Source: Neodontobutis hainanensis
Lineage: Eukaryota; Chordata; Actinopteri; Gobiiformes; Odontobutidae
Direction: 5' to 3'
NCBI GenBank assembly: GCA_024349245.1
Contig: JALDNG010000872.1
Span: 1-64,000, forward strand
DNA: 64,000 nucleotides
Shown: piece by piece, positions 33,113 to 44,215 of the stretch
Numbering within the stretch: position 1 is the first letter of the stretch
How the letters are laid out: each line of letters opens with the position of its first letter
Notes under the pieces: generated by a model
The model's input: the letters and a program-made list of their open reading frames with translations, nothing else
What the model was told of the DNA's origin: nothing
Databases searched by the model: none
Program-made: the position numbers and the translations under genes

Positions 33113-34930
33113 GTTTTCCATTATGTGTCCAGCCAGGGGTGACCAACTGGTCCTAACTGGTTTAAACAGATGAGGTATGTAGTGTCCTAATCTAGGGTGC
33201 AGTGTAGCATGCAAACTTTGCATCTAACAAGTATAAACAGTTATAAAGATGCATCTTAATAGAAAAATACTAACAAATCCCTCCTGTTGAGGTATCTGAA
33301 TGGACACCTCACTAAACTAAAATCTAACTTTAGCGGTTTTTGCATCTCCCCCTGTTGAGATGGTTGAATTACCATCTCACAACCAAAATCTAAACAACTA
33401 AACCATTCCGTGAGTGTAGGTGTCTAAGACTATATTCATATAACCATCTCCTTCTGGCAGTCACGTGGACCTGCCCCCTCCAGGTCGCCATATCTCCAGT
33501 AGATGGTCATGTGTGGTGCAAATACAGTCTGGAAAATAATAATAACAGTGCTATGTGTGTAATGGAAAATCAAAAATTTCTAAACCTTCCCAGAATTGTC
33601 AAAGAGTCCCTGAAAATCTTTAATAGAAAAGGCACAATGGTAAAAACCTATACATTCATATGTGTAGTGTGTATCACGTGGACCCTATCATACGCTGTCC
33701 TCTTCTTCCAGGGGTGCAGGAGCACTGAGATCATCCTCCAGCAGTGGTACCTTCTCCTGCATAGCTTAATAAGCAGAAACAGGCACCTTTCCTTCAATCA
33801 TAGTTATTAGGGTCCTATTTAACATGCTTCTTAAAAAGATATATAACAACATCCACAAAATATGAAAATCAGAATCATCACAAAGAAGGTAATTAAGGTG
33901 CTGTCCATTAACTGGCTCCATCTCCAAAAATTTTGGTAAACAATCAGAAATTGGATTGTTAATACCAGATTGTTCCTTAATTTCGATCGCAAGAATCCGT
34001 AAATTATATATTAAATTATTTTAGATAATGAGCCATCAGGATCAGTATTATTTTCTATATTGTACAATAATTATCTTCAAACATAGAACAAACCTTTCAG
34101 TAAATATGTCCTAGCAATTCTATTTTTATAGCCAGTAAAGTCTGGGAGAGTTGTTAATGGACTGCTTCTACAGCATCCCTAGTAAAAGTAGCCAGTCTTT
34201 GTACATTGTAACTATTATAATGGACTAAGTTAATATTATTTACATTTTTGTTTGGTGTAATGGGAAAATGGCTTTATTTAGTTGTATATTTTTAAATCCT
34301 GCTGTTATTTCATCAGCTAATTTATACTCATCTGGGATTTTTCTCGTAGGCTAGCTATTTTAATATGTAAGCTATGTTAATCTAGTTTTAATATATCTTC
34401 TTAGCTATGCAACACACATGCTAACCTAATCCGTAATTTAGTTACCCAATCAAGCATCATGCTAGTCTAGTTTTTAACTAACTTTAACTTCCTAGCTTTA
34501 CGCTTTTAATCTAAGGGTTTTCCAACTATTGCGCGCCATGTTAATCTAATGTTATTTTTAAAATAACTTCTTTAACTATGCAACGCATATGCTGGCCTAA
34601 CCATAACCCGGCTCACTTTATGAGAATCGATCATTTTCTCAAGGAGTATTAAACCCTTTGGATTATTTTTCTCTTTATATATATATCTCTTTATCTCTTA
34701 AACTACACACAATTTTTTAACCAAGACAAACAATTGTTGTAAAAACACAAAACTTTCAAGACATCTAAATTTTTCTGAGTGCTTCTAGTTTTAAAATAAA
34801 CGTACAGGCAGGTTTTTAATTAACAGTAAGGTCTACCCCAGTAGGGACAGGCAGAAACTTTAGTTAACAAGGCTTTCTGTTCACCTTTTCATTTGCGGCC
34901 GCCAGACAGTGAAGGATAAGCCTGTAACAT
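33113..34930 (-). pseudogene. Minus-strand endogenous retrovirus relic (env end and LTR part)
   Basis: On the minus strand, 33920-33830 reads as a tryptophan-containing segment, then a strongly hydrophobic membrane-spanning stretch and a Cys-rich short tail ending in a stop, as in the C-terminus of a retroviral transmembrane subunit. About 480 bases further, cagggggagatg at 33343-33354 could be a polypurine tract, which places an LTR from about 33340 down to 29000, split by the DIRS-like insertion. 33960-34930 is AT-rich with no open frame and would cover the rest of env. No repaired reading is offered. Confidence is modest. Confidence 0.4.
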
Positions 34931-34949
34931 TATGCAGGTTATGCCGAAA

Positions 34950-35470
34950 AGAATAAATGGGTGTATTGGTTGATATATATGATTGAACAAAATGACACAA
35001 AGCGAAACTGTTATGCATGTGCTGGGGCTAGGCCTTTGTTAGCTACAGTACCAAAGGGAGAACTCAATAATGCCTGGGTGCAAAGCCTGGTGGTTCTGCG
35101 GAGGTTAGACCATTCATCCAAAGTTACCTGCCAATTGGAACGGTACATGTGCACTCAATTAGTCTTGTGTTCAATTAGTCCTCCCATTCTGCATACTCCC
35201 ATACAGTGCGACTGATGGCACAGTGGCAGAATAAAAAAATATATATATATTTTTTCTTGCTTGAGAAGCTAGAGGAAGCTTCATTCAAGGCTCCTCAATA
35301 GCCAAATATACATTGACAACATAGGGGTCCCTCGAGGGGTCCCTAATGAGTTTAAGGCTCAAAATCAGACAGCAGCTGGGTTTGAATCTGTTACTTCTTG
35401 GTTGCTATCCATAAACAAAAATGTTGATTGGGTGACCACAAATAATTTGGTAGATATTCAATTATTATAT
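34950..35470 (+). pseudogene. Endogenous retrovirus env relic (plus strand)
   Basis: The 84-codon frame 34961-35215 has a Cys pair (NCYACAG) and reads as a surface-subunit fragment. After a break, 35290-35390 is closely similar in DNA to 16975-17075 in the retroviral cluster and corresponds to the start of the transmembrane subunit. No LTR or pol lies beside it, so it is an isolated fragment. It is non-functional. Confidence 0.5.
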
Positions 35471-36595
35471 ATTTATTTATTCCCAAGGGGAATTAATTTG
35501 TGGAACAGTTAAGCTGTAAAGTCATAAACGTGTAGCAATTACATTTTTTTATTTTATTTTATTTTTTATTTTTTTCTGTGAACATATTTTACCCATTGGT
35601 CTCATTGTTGGCAGTTGCCAATTTTTAAATAAAAGATTCCTTCTTCAAAATCTTTTGTTATGCTTGCATGATTATTTTAAAGCAATTGGTTTCCCAGGTT
35701 TTATTTTCAAAATGGACACTACCTTTATTGACTTGAAATGAATCATAATAAACAGTTATCTAAAATGCACATTCCAATTAAATACAACTTATAATAGTCT
35801 TTGAGTAAACTTACCCAAGTAGTAACTAACTTGAAACTGATATTTTTCATCAGTTTCCTAAATTTAGGCAATCCATCTGCAGTTTATGCACTAATACCAA
35901 GGATTCCAAAAGTTGTTGGTAGGTATCCCGGGTTAGACAAACATAAAAGTATTTTAGTGTTTTTAAGGCAGATGGAGGGTGTTGGTAATAAGCAATGATA
36001 ATGATAACGATAATGATAATGATATCCTTTGTTATTGAATTTATTATTTATCTCATGGCTAATAGACAACTGAGTGCATTTCCCCATTTTTTTTTTTTAA
36101 CAGACTCATAGTACGTTGATATTTATCACTTTCAATTCAAATTTCAATTTATCACTTTGTTTTGAGATGAATGGAGACAAAAACAGACTGTGACAAATAT
36201 ATTTATCTTTTTCTCTACATGTTAGCAAGTGAAAAATGCTCTTTTTATAAGTAAAGCATTTGTACAATTAGATTTTGAACATTATACATGTAGCCTACTA
36301 CTACACAAGCAAACAGTATATCTGCACAAAAAGTTTTGGTTTGTTACTGTACCATGCACTCCCACAGGTCAGTACCTAATTACTTCTCTTCTGTCTGGAA
36401 CGTTGCAGTAAAAAAAGTGTGTCAATGTGGCCACTGCCATGTTGCATAGCAAAATATGCAGAATGATTACAAACTCTGGTAGCGCTGTAGGCCTTTAATG
36501 TTTGTGCTTCATGCTATTTTTATGTTCATGAGCCAATAAAATAAATGAATGAATGAATAATGTAAAATGTAACAGAGCTTTAATAAATAAGCTAA
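35471..36595. other. Unassigned AT-rich sequence with a small microsatellite
   Basis: No gene is seen. 35990-36022 is a short (ATGATA)n-like microsatellite. A T-rich tract lies at 35540-35580 and a T-run at 36085-36100. (GAAT)n occurs at 36541-36560. Confidence 0.5.
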
Positions 36596-36599
36596 TTTA

Positions 36600-36868
36600 A
36601 AAAGCTAATAACAGTACCTTCCATAGCACTGTCCATAGCACTGGTGTATGAATGTGTGTGACTGTAGAGGTGTGTTTGGTGGTGGTAGGAGAAGGTTGTG
36701 AGCGCCGGTTGTGTGGCTGCCCCCCTCTCTGTCTGCCCCAGGAGTGAATGTGTGTGAATGGGGTGAGTGGAAGCTCCATGTAAAACACTGTTGTAAAGCA
36801 CTTTGTGATAATTATCTGTGAAAGGTGCTATATAAATAAATTACTTACTTACTTACTTACTTACTGAA
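36600..36868 (+). mobile_element. LINE/SINE 3' tail with (ACTT)n end
   Basis: The block ends with the widespread fish motif gtaaagcactttgtgat ... ggtgctatataaataaa, followed by a microsatellite of ACTT units at 36841-36865, the usual 3' terminus of L2/CR1-like LINEs and their SINEs. No coding part remains. Confidence 0.65.
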
Positions 36869-37097
36869 TATAAATGAATAAAAGTTTTTTTTTTTAATTA
36901 CAGTTACCAAGCCATAAAATGTATTATATCCCATAACAACTGCTTGTGATTGAATGGAATGGAATGTCTTGGGTAAAACATTTTAGGAAAGGAAGTTTGT
37001 GCCACCAGCATGAGCTAATACAATACAGTACAACAACCAGTTAAAATTTTAAATCCAATGGTTGTACCTTTACTGTTCAAATGGGTGGCACTAGAGC

Positions 37098-37405
37098 AGT
37101 GGTTCCCAAACATTTCAGAGCGGGACCCACAAAATAACAATGTGACACAGCCCCCTGCCACAAAAAAGTACCTGCTGCATGTGTCCCTATAGGGCTGTAA
37201 ACTGATGTATATGACTCACGCTGTTACACATAAATTGTAGTCACCTTAGGCGCAAAACATTAAAATTTCTAATGTAATATTTTTTATTTGCATGGTTAAT
37301 TTATGTTTGTTTACTTTATTCTTTTTATTTGATACAATTTTTATTTTTTTATTTTTCATTTCTTATTTTTTTCGTTCTCGCAACCCCTAATTTGGGAAGC
37401 CCAAA
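37098..37405. mobile_element. hAT-like MITE relic
   Basis: The left end cagtggttcccaaacattt and the right end, which reversed reads ggcttcccaaattagggg, are short imperfect inverted termini of the CAGNGGTTC hAT kind. The 300-bp interior is non-coding. An 8-bp duplication could not be confirmed. Confidence 0.5.
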
Positions 37406-38221
37406 AATGCATCAAATGTATTCAAAGCTTTTTTTTTTTTTGTTCTGAATAGATTGTTTGTGGTGAAATAGCTTGATTTAGCAGGAAGACACACGCACTT
37501 CAATTGCTTTAAAGTAAAAGATAAATACACAATCTTAAAAACTTGACCCCAATGAGCAAAAGGTCATGTCAGAGGCACATCTACTCACAAATTCTCAGCA
37601 TCATACTGTAAGACACAGTACAAACACAGTAGAACACAGGAGACATCAGTAAAAACAAGACTATGTTTGTGGATATTTAGACACCGCCAACAAAACATTC
37701 TCATTTTAATCAGCTAAAGTCTGACTGCAGATATGACACAAATTTGACAAATTGGACTACACAGAAATCCGAGCCTCTGCCAATTAAATACAGTTTTCAC
37801 CTGAGTTGGTCTTGTCCAGAAATGGTTTCAAAATCCTCTCTGATCTTTGCTCTTCCAGCTTCTTCCACCTTTTTAAACCCTTTGAGGAGTGTTTCTCTGC
37901 CTGGTGCTAAATCATCAGCTCTATAAAAAAATCTAGTCTCTGAAGGTGAGCGAAGCAGCCTGTGGTGATAGATTTAGAGGCTGCCAGTCAAGGCCATACT
38001 TCCCTCAATGTTTTTTCTGTGATGTTGACAAAGGTCCCTTGTGTGATCCACATCAGTGACTGAACAGAGGCAGTAATGTCAAAATGGTTTGTTAATAGTT
38101 ACTTTTTTTGTGTGTGTTTATATTGCAGTATATTGTACATACATACATAGCACAAATGTTTAGATGCCTATCTTTAGTAGAAATGTAAAAAATGCAATGA
38201 TTTCACACAGTGTATAAATAC
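37406..38221. other. Unassigned sequence downstream of dusp19
   Basis: Contains a T-run at 37430-37441 and otherwise unique-looking sequence with no open frame of interest. Part of it could be dusp19 3' untranslated sequence on the minus strand, but I see no firm polyadenylation signal that sets the end. Confidence 0.35.
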
Positions 38222-38274
38222 TGATGGACAGATTTTTAAAAGGTGGTCACCACCTTTTAAAAATCTGTCCATCA
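38222..38274. repeat. Perfect 25-bp inverted repeat with 3-nt loop
   Basis: 38222-38246 and 38250-38274 are exact reverse complements around tca. It lies 350 bases past the dusp19 stop codon on the minus strand, followed on the plus strand by a T-run of about 22 at 38288-38310. Confidence 0.95.
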
Positions 38275-38625
38275 ATATCTTTTTTGTTTTTTTTTTTTTT
38301 TTTTTTTTTGTTTTTCTCAAAATACTTCAATTTACAGGTGTCCTGAGATGTTCTGTTACATGAACATATAGTTTTGCCACTGGGTCCAAGTTTTAGAAAA
38401 TGTGCTTTAGTGTTTGCAAAACATTGTAAAGTGAGAGAGACTGTAGGAATGGGTCTGACTCTGCTACTTGGAAAGAAAAGTTCTTTGTCCTTTTGATAAA
38501 ATAATGTTGTCATGATGTATGTACTGTTACAGGGGTTAAACACATGAACACACCCAAAACAGAAAACAACCTTCTAACTCTGACACTGGGACCATGATTA
38601 GTTTACAATGAGGAACACCAAAACT

Positions 38626-38835
38626 TTAGTGCCTGGATCCGTTCACGGAGGCAGAGCTCTTGTATTTACGGAGCTGTTCCATAAAGCCAGGGTTAGGGGA
38701 GCAAGCGGGACGAGCCAATCGGACCGATGACAGGGCATCATCAAATGAGAGGCCATCACATGACATCAGGTAACCAATGACAACAGCCGGAGCTCTGGAC
38801 ACACCGGTGTTACAGTGAACCAGCACCACTCCTTT
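38626..38835 (-). CDS. dusp19: dusp19 exon 4 with catalytic P-loop and stop
   Basis: The acceptor is tgcag before 38835 and the stop TAA is at 38628-38626. It encodes KGVVLVHCNTGVSRAPAVVI with the catalytic Cys and Arg, then the C-terminal helices NPGFMEQLRKYKS. The last residues NGSRH are not conserved in any way I recognise. Confidence 0.95.
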   Translation of the reverse strand, partial: KGVVLVHCNTGVSRAPAVVIGYLMSCDGLSFDDALSSVRLARPACSPNPGFMEQLRKYKSSASVNGSRH

Positions 38836-41800
38836 CTGCAAGACATTAACACAAGAAAACCTGACACATCCAGATCAAACTTACAACATAAGTGATTTTT
38901 CATCTTTAGAAAGAAGTTCTCAGAGTAAAACTGTAGAGCTGAATTAACACCAATGATTTACATATAGACCTCCAGAAGATTGAAATCAGACTGACAACTG
39001 TCAACATTTATAGATAGAGTTTATTTGAATAGGAGTCAGTTAGAACTTGGTCTCATTCCTCTTCACTTCTTCATACTTTGACAAGGTCAAAGATGTGGCA
39101 ATTTAAATGTTCTATTTATTGCTGTTTATTAATTTAGAAGAAGACAATGCGTATATTGCTGCCATAGTGCTATGAACAGATGGGCTGTGGATAATGTGAC
39201 ACGCCATTTCAAAGTAAGAGCATCAGTTTGATTGGACAGGTGACATAATGAAGGCACTTTCTGTAAGTGGAGCTCTGTAATGACTGTCACTGAGAGGGCT
39301 GAGATCTGAGAGCATGCTTCAATAAAACATGGCCTCATGATTAATGCAGCCTCAGTGTCCCATGTCAAGGACTAGACTACGACTAAAGCAGGACTAGAGC
39401 AGGACCAAAACAGCAGCATTACCTCGTTGCGGGCTTGTGTGATGAATTCAGAGCAGTCCTGGATGTGGAGCGTCAGGTCTGCGTTGGGCTGGTCCAGAAT
39501 ACTGACGGTTTTGTAGACAAAGAAGTCTGGAAAGACATTTTCCACACCAAAGGCCACATTCAAGATGTGGGTCACCTGAGGAGCACAGGCTCAATGTCAA
39601 CACTGACTCAACCAAGCCCAAAAAATTAAATACATGAACAAACTGCAAACAGATTTGAATGAATTGTTGTCCAGGAAGTGGCTGTATGTTGGACAGGAAG
39701 TGACTTTTCACAGAAGTATACTGTGGGTGTACCTTGTGGCTACGGAGAGTGTTAAAGTCATGTGCAACATCCTGAGAACCTAAGACACAAACAGAGAGAG
39801 AACAGTTGCTCATAGAGAACTCAGTAGAGACACACACTGACGACACTGTGCTTGCATTTGACATACAATTATTGTCTGTGAAGAATTCATAATAATATTA
39901 ACAAAGTTTTTATGCAGAGACTTGGAATAAACAAACATCATAACTCATCATCACATGGAAGACAACACAAACAACGTCCATGTTTCCATAAAATCACGGA
40001 AATTTTACAATGATTAACAGTAATGGACCTTCTTTGACTATACTGCACACATTTATACATCATACAAGTTTTGTCTCATTTGGTCCCAAACAGATTTTTT
40101 CATCAAGTGAAAAATATGATAATTCTGGAGTCTGATGAATAAGGGGCTTTGACCACAGAAATGGTCTCCTGCTGAAATATGTTATAACAGGAGTTAAAGA
40201 GTTAAAGTGTGAGCTCTTCCATATTGTTCCAGATGAGAGTAAGATTATAAATTGCAAGAACCTCCAGACTTTCTCTCTAATAAAAAGAGATAAATTGTGT
40301 TTTGGACCGAGAGCACCGTCCTTGTTCAGTAAAAGTATGGCGGGTTACTGCACACACTGGGCTGTGGTGTTGGTGGAGTCACGGCGCTCCTGTCCCGCTG
40401 TGGCTCAAGTTTCTCCCATGGCGCTCACCTGTGCGCTGTTTCAGGTCATGGCCTCACCATCACTCACAGAGGTCCAAGCCTCACCCCAATGCTAAATTTT
40501 GATCTTTAACAGCACACACATTTTTGCAGTCTTTGGCTTCACCTTTCAGAAGCTATTCTACTGACCCAACCCAATCCAGCACTCAGCCTGATACAGATAC
40601 CTCCCTGGATCAGCCCCTGCTTCGATGCCCCGAGATTAACCTCAAGACTCCTTGAAAAGACTGTTTTTCAGCCCAGGAATAATGTTCCAGCCCATTCCCC
40701 AACCTTCCTTCTATCTGTCAATAAAAAGGTTTTAAGATCAGCCATCATGCACATTTGAAAATGTGCGGTGTCACATTGTTTCAATGGTGCATAAAATATT
40801 AGAAAATCCATCCTGTGTACCTAAGCAGACTGAACTGTGAGATCAACCAAAGAAAGTCATAGACAGTTATTTTAAAGGAACAAACACAAACACAATGAAC
40901 ACTGACATTATATTGATTGATTATTATAACTGAACATGTGGAAACTCAACAAAAAACAGAAAAAAACTAAAGATCTTTCCTCCTAGCAATTTTCTTCCTT
41001 TGCAAGGCCATCTTTCTGTGCAAACTTGCATGTCTCCTTATATAGAAGCTGAGGCATGTGTTCGGCATGTGTTCAACAGTCCCCCCCAAACACACATGGG
41101 GCCAGGACCCCCTTGCAAAAGAGATTTGTAATCTCAGTGGGACTATCCTGGTTAAATAAAGGTTAAATAAAAATAAAAATAGACTAGAATCTCCTTCACA
41201 CATTAATCTTCCACTAATCAATGACTTACTTACTATCACACACCATTCTCTCACGTCCTCTGTTCAACGCAGCCTGACTCCACTGTACGCTAGATAAATA
41301 GAGTTTAGTCTTTTAATCATTATTAAATGTCCTGTTGGGCATCCCTCACCACAGACCAAACTACCAACAGCAAATAAACAGATAGAACGAGAGAGCACAA
41401 CTGTGTTTGAATGAACTCAACTGCAGTGACCAACAGATGTTTCTTGTAATCCCCTCCTGCCTCTTTTTGGATCACTTTGTGTGATAAAGGAAGAGAATAT
41501 AAGTGAACATTAAGCAAAAAAGCCATATATTAAAGATACAGAGTTCAGAGCTGCCAACAGACCTCGGTTCTCTCTGCATTTCAAGCACACTCATACTTGT
41601 CCACAGTCTGTTGATTAGAGCGGTTTAAGTCACTGTGAACAGTCAGAGGCTGTGCAAGAATATTTTAGTTGACTGTGACCTCATTATACAATTGTGTGTG
41701 TGGCTTTAACACTCACCCAGCAGAAGGTAGGGTTTGATGACCCCAACCTGCAGGTCCCAGGATGTGTCGGGGACATATCCCGGCATCCTCTCTGGTGGGG

Positions 41801-41939
41801 CGGGGTCCTCCACCATGGTAATTGTGGAACCCTTCCAAGTCTCGATGATGCGACGGCCGCTCAGTGAGGTCACTCTGGTGCACTGCTTCTTCAGACGAGA
41901 GCGAGAGAAACTCTGGATCTCCTCGGTCAGGGACTGCAT
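38626..41939 (-). CDS. dusp19: Dual specificity protein phosphatase 19 (four coding exons)
   Basis: Atypical dual-specificity phosphatase that acts on phosphotyrosine/phosphothreonine and, in mammals, binds MKK7 and ASK1 in the JNK pathway. Exons on the minus strand: 41939-41717, 39779-39733, 39575-39423 and 38835-38626, together 633 nt or 210 residues, close to the mammalian length. All three introns are GT-AG, and phases agree (the first intron splits a Gly codon). The N-terminus MQSLTEEIQSFSRSRLKKQC and the segment LQVGVIKPYLLLGSQD match the family. The general acid is D118 in VSILDQP. The P-loop HCNTGVSR gives C149 and R155. The start ATG at 41939 has a purine at -3. Intron 1 (about 1.9 kb) holds repeats. 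No disabling lesion is seen; it looks like the one live host gene of the window. Confidence 0.95.
39423..39575 (-). CDS. dusp19: dusp19 exon 3
   Basis: Exactly 51 codons, phase 0 at both ends. Acceptor ctcag precedes 39575; donor gtaatg follows 39423. It encodes VTHILNVAFGVENVFPDFFV and the VSILDQP segment with the general acid Asp, then CSEFITQARNE. Confidence 0.94.
39733..39779 (-). CDS. dusp19: dusp19 exon 2
   Basis: A 47-nt exon with acceptor cttag before 39779 and donor gtacac after 39733. It completes the split Gly codon and encodes SQDVAHDFNTLRSHK, the start of the phosphatase fold. It is too short to be seen as an open frame and is recognised by phase and homology to the family order. 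Confidence 0.9.
40868..41063 (-). repeat. Dispersed ~196-bp repeat, copy in dusp19 intron 1
   Basis: The minus strand here is nearly identical to the plus strand at 47195-47392: aacacatgcctcagcttcta, a TATATAAGG box, and a short frame beginning ATGGCCTTGCAAAGGAAG. The two copies form a 6.3-kb-spaced inverted pair that spans the dusp19 5' end. Confidence 0.9.
41085..41170 (+). repeat. LINE 3' tail fragment
   Basis: Contains agatttgtaatctcagtggg followed by actatcctggttaaataaa and repeated ttaaataaaaa units, a common fish LINE 3' end. About 85 bp, no coding part. Confidence 0.55.
41717..41939 (-). CDS. dusp19: dusp19 exon 1 (coding part)
   Basis: Encodes residues 1-74 and the first base of codon 75. 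It begins at the ATG at 41939 and ends with ctgctgg before donor gtgagt (41716-41711). The segment TRVTSLSGRRIIETWKGS and the end LQVGVIKPYLLLG are the conserved DUSP19 N-terminal region, upstream of the phosphatase core. 5' untranslated sequence extends beyond 41939; its limit is unknown. Confidence 0.93.
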
Positions 41940-42440
41940 CACTGATCACAGCAGGCCCACGCTCACAGCGCTCTGCTGATAGATCCTTAGGTCCAGAGAC
42001 TCAGAGCAGCCTCTGCTCACACTCCCAGTACACAACAGCATCAAGAGGGAGAATCTGTGAACTTCTGTGTTTTGATGCAGTTATGTTTTTTTTCTCCAAC
42101 AATACCTTTGAATACGTAAACAGCATCGTAATTTATAATATAAAATCAGAGCACTTTTAGTAATTGTAGAGTTTGAAAACCCAACGCTGTGAACTAGGCC
42201 TTCTTCTCACTTAAAATTAGCAGAAAGGTCATTAATTATAAGCATCTACCTTGACTATTCTCTGAGACTTAGCCTTAAAAAAGCATTAGTACCAATGAGC
42301 TTAAAATTTTAATTATATCAGTAAAATTGCCTTTAAAACTCAAAGTTATTTTGTGGTGCCAAAGCCGTGTCTAAAGCTCTGATGCGCTTCCTGATTATAG
42401 ATACATAATTCAACAAATTAAATTTTAGCCCACTGTCACA

Positions 42441-42630
42441 GGGTGGCAGTAGCTCAGTGGGTAGAGCAGCAGTCCTTCGACCGGCGGGTGGTGGTTCGAT
42501 CCCCACTCGAAACATCTCAAAACATCATCCCCCACATACTAATTGTTGTGTCCTTGGTCAAGCTAAGCGCTTTGAGTGCCTACTACAGTAGGTTGATGCT
42601 CTTCCTGATTATAGACTATAACCTATAACC
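42441..42630 (+). mobile_element. tRNA-derived SINE
   Basis: A tRNA-like head has an A box tagctcagtggg at 42450-42461 and a B box ggttcgatccc at 42493-42503. It is followed by a tRNA-unrelated body and a LINE-like tail with agcgctttgagtgcct and cttcctgattatag. The head does not fold as a complete tRNA with a clear anticodon arm, so it is not called a tRNA gene. A related tail fragment is at 42372-42405. Confidence 0.8.
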
Positions 42631-42639
42631 TCCAGACAT

Positions 42640-43335
42640 TCAGAGAACTATAGTGTCTATTTCTGCACTGATACTTACTTCTGTTGCAACCTGAACTTGC
42701 CTGCTGTGGCATAACTAAAAACTTTCAAACTGAGACGTTTAATAAATTGTTAGGTTGTCTTACCTGTGTTTGAAATCCTCTACTTGAGACTAAATCAAGC
42801 TTTAGTCTAAATCAACATATGGTTCACATAAAATTGCAGTCTGTCCTTATTATATGTTTAGTCCACGTTAGTCCAGGTATATCTGGTTCCGTCTTGTTGG
42901 ATCTTAGAAATTAAGCCAATCTAGATGAAACTTTGTCCCGTCTGCAGGACTCTCTGGTGCTCGGTCCTTTTATGATGGAGCAGTCTATCCCTCTGTCTGT
43001 CCCTCTGTCTGACCCTCTATGTCATTATTTTGTGTATCTGGCGCCACCTAAAGACCATTAGTTGCAGTGCTTGAAAGCAAGTGTCTATACGGACGGCTTG
43101 AAAGAACAGCACATTATGTAGACACCAAATGCACACACATATACCAGCAGGTAGGAGTGTATGCTTGAACTGTGTCGGAGCAATAATATTTTACTGATCT
43201 GTACTGTACTATCTGGGTCTGAGTTCCTACTGAAGGCCATTATAAAATATCTGCATACATGCAAACCATTAAAAACACTTTTATATGTGGTACACCACCT
43301 TTCAGACTGAAGGAAATAATTTAATTCACATTTAC
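42640..43335. other. Unassigned sequence upstream of dusp19
   Basis: Includes irregular AGTCTAAATCAA / TAGTCCA words at 42785-42870 like those at 24480-24630, and a small CCCTCTGTCTG repeat at 42985-43020. A dusp19 promoter or untranslated exon may lie between 41990 and here, but no clear box is visible. Confidence 0.35.
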
Positions 43336-43420
43336 AGTTGTGCTCACAAGTTTACATCCCCTGGCAGAATTTGTGATATTTTTTTTTGCCCATTTTTCTG
43401 AGAATATGAAGGATCCCAGC
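43336..43420 (+). mobile_element. Tc1-like transposon end fragment
   Basis: The segment acagttgtgctcacaagttt followed by cctggcagaatttgtgat and ttctgagaatatgaa matches the first 70 bases of the relic at 54604-55775. The rest of an element is absent; 43420-43690 is unassigned. Confidence 0.65.
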
Positions 43421-43862
43421 GCAGAGTGCCCCCCTTTGGCCATTTTTTTTTTACATCTGGTGCAAAGTTGCCCCGATTGTCTTGCGCTGTCAATATGTCA
43501 TTCCAGGGCACCCCTTGAGCTCCAGGTCCAAATTTGGACCTTTCTGGACAAAACCCCCTTTGCAGGGGCCCTGCATCAGGGTCCCGAAGCATTAATCTCT
43601 AGGAATTTGCCAAAGAAGTGCCCATCCCCCACCCTGAAATCAGACTATTATATGCGACTACTATATACTTTTCAGTGTTTAAATTGTCTTGAAATATGTA
43701 TTGTGTAATCGTTAAAAGGCAACCATATCTTCTTTGGGTTGGGTTTTATCTTATCTTTCCATATGTTTTTCATGAATGCAACGCATGCCAAACACATGCC
43801 AAGCGCAGGCTGAGCACACACCAAAAACTTGTCCCAAAACCACATGAGCATGCATGCAACGC

Positions 43863-44215
43863 TATGGAAGTATTATTAAGTCAAAACTATTGAGAGCGCG
43901 CAAACACGATTTCGAGCGAGCAGGCTACAATGTGAGCGAGCATACGCAGACCTGAGCGAGCAGGGTCTATAGTGCGCTCTCGTTTCTGTGTCAGCGCGTG
44001 CGCAAATCTGTCAGTGCGCTCTCAGTTCTGTGTTAGCGCTCGCTCCAGTCTGTCTGTGCACTCTTATGATTCCGTGTTTGCTCCCTCTCTGTTTTTGACT
44101 ATGTTTGAACAGTAAGCTGCTGAGGGCGCAGTAAGTTTAAAAAAAATAGCAACAAGACACACACACATCCGGGTATAAGCTCACTTTACTTTCAATGTAA
44201 AAGTCAACAAGTTAA
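43863..44215 (+). repeat. Left terminal inverted repeat of the 3.3-kb transposon
   Basis: Pairs with 46870-47184 in reverse complement. Matching landmarks are aagtcaaaactattgagagc, gcgcaaacacgatttcgagc, gagggagcaaacacg in reverse, and cattgaaagtaaagtgagct near the inner edge. GC-rich words contrast with the AT-rich surroundings. Confidence 0.9.

Noticed and set aside
40295..40502. Open frames in dusp19 intron 1 as an extra exon or nested gene
   Set aside because: The order of DUSP19 exons is already complete and in phase; these frames overlap in two registers and match nothing.
42441..42515. tRNA gene
   Set aside because: Only the A and B boxes are good; the acceptor and anticodon stems do not pair, and a SINE body and tail follow, so it is a SINE head.
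43340..43708. 122-codon frame before the 3.3-kb transposon
   Set aside because: Its first 80 bases are a Tc1 terminal fragment and the rest has no recognisable domain.
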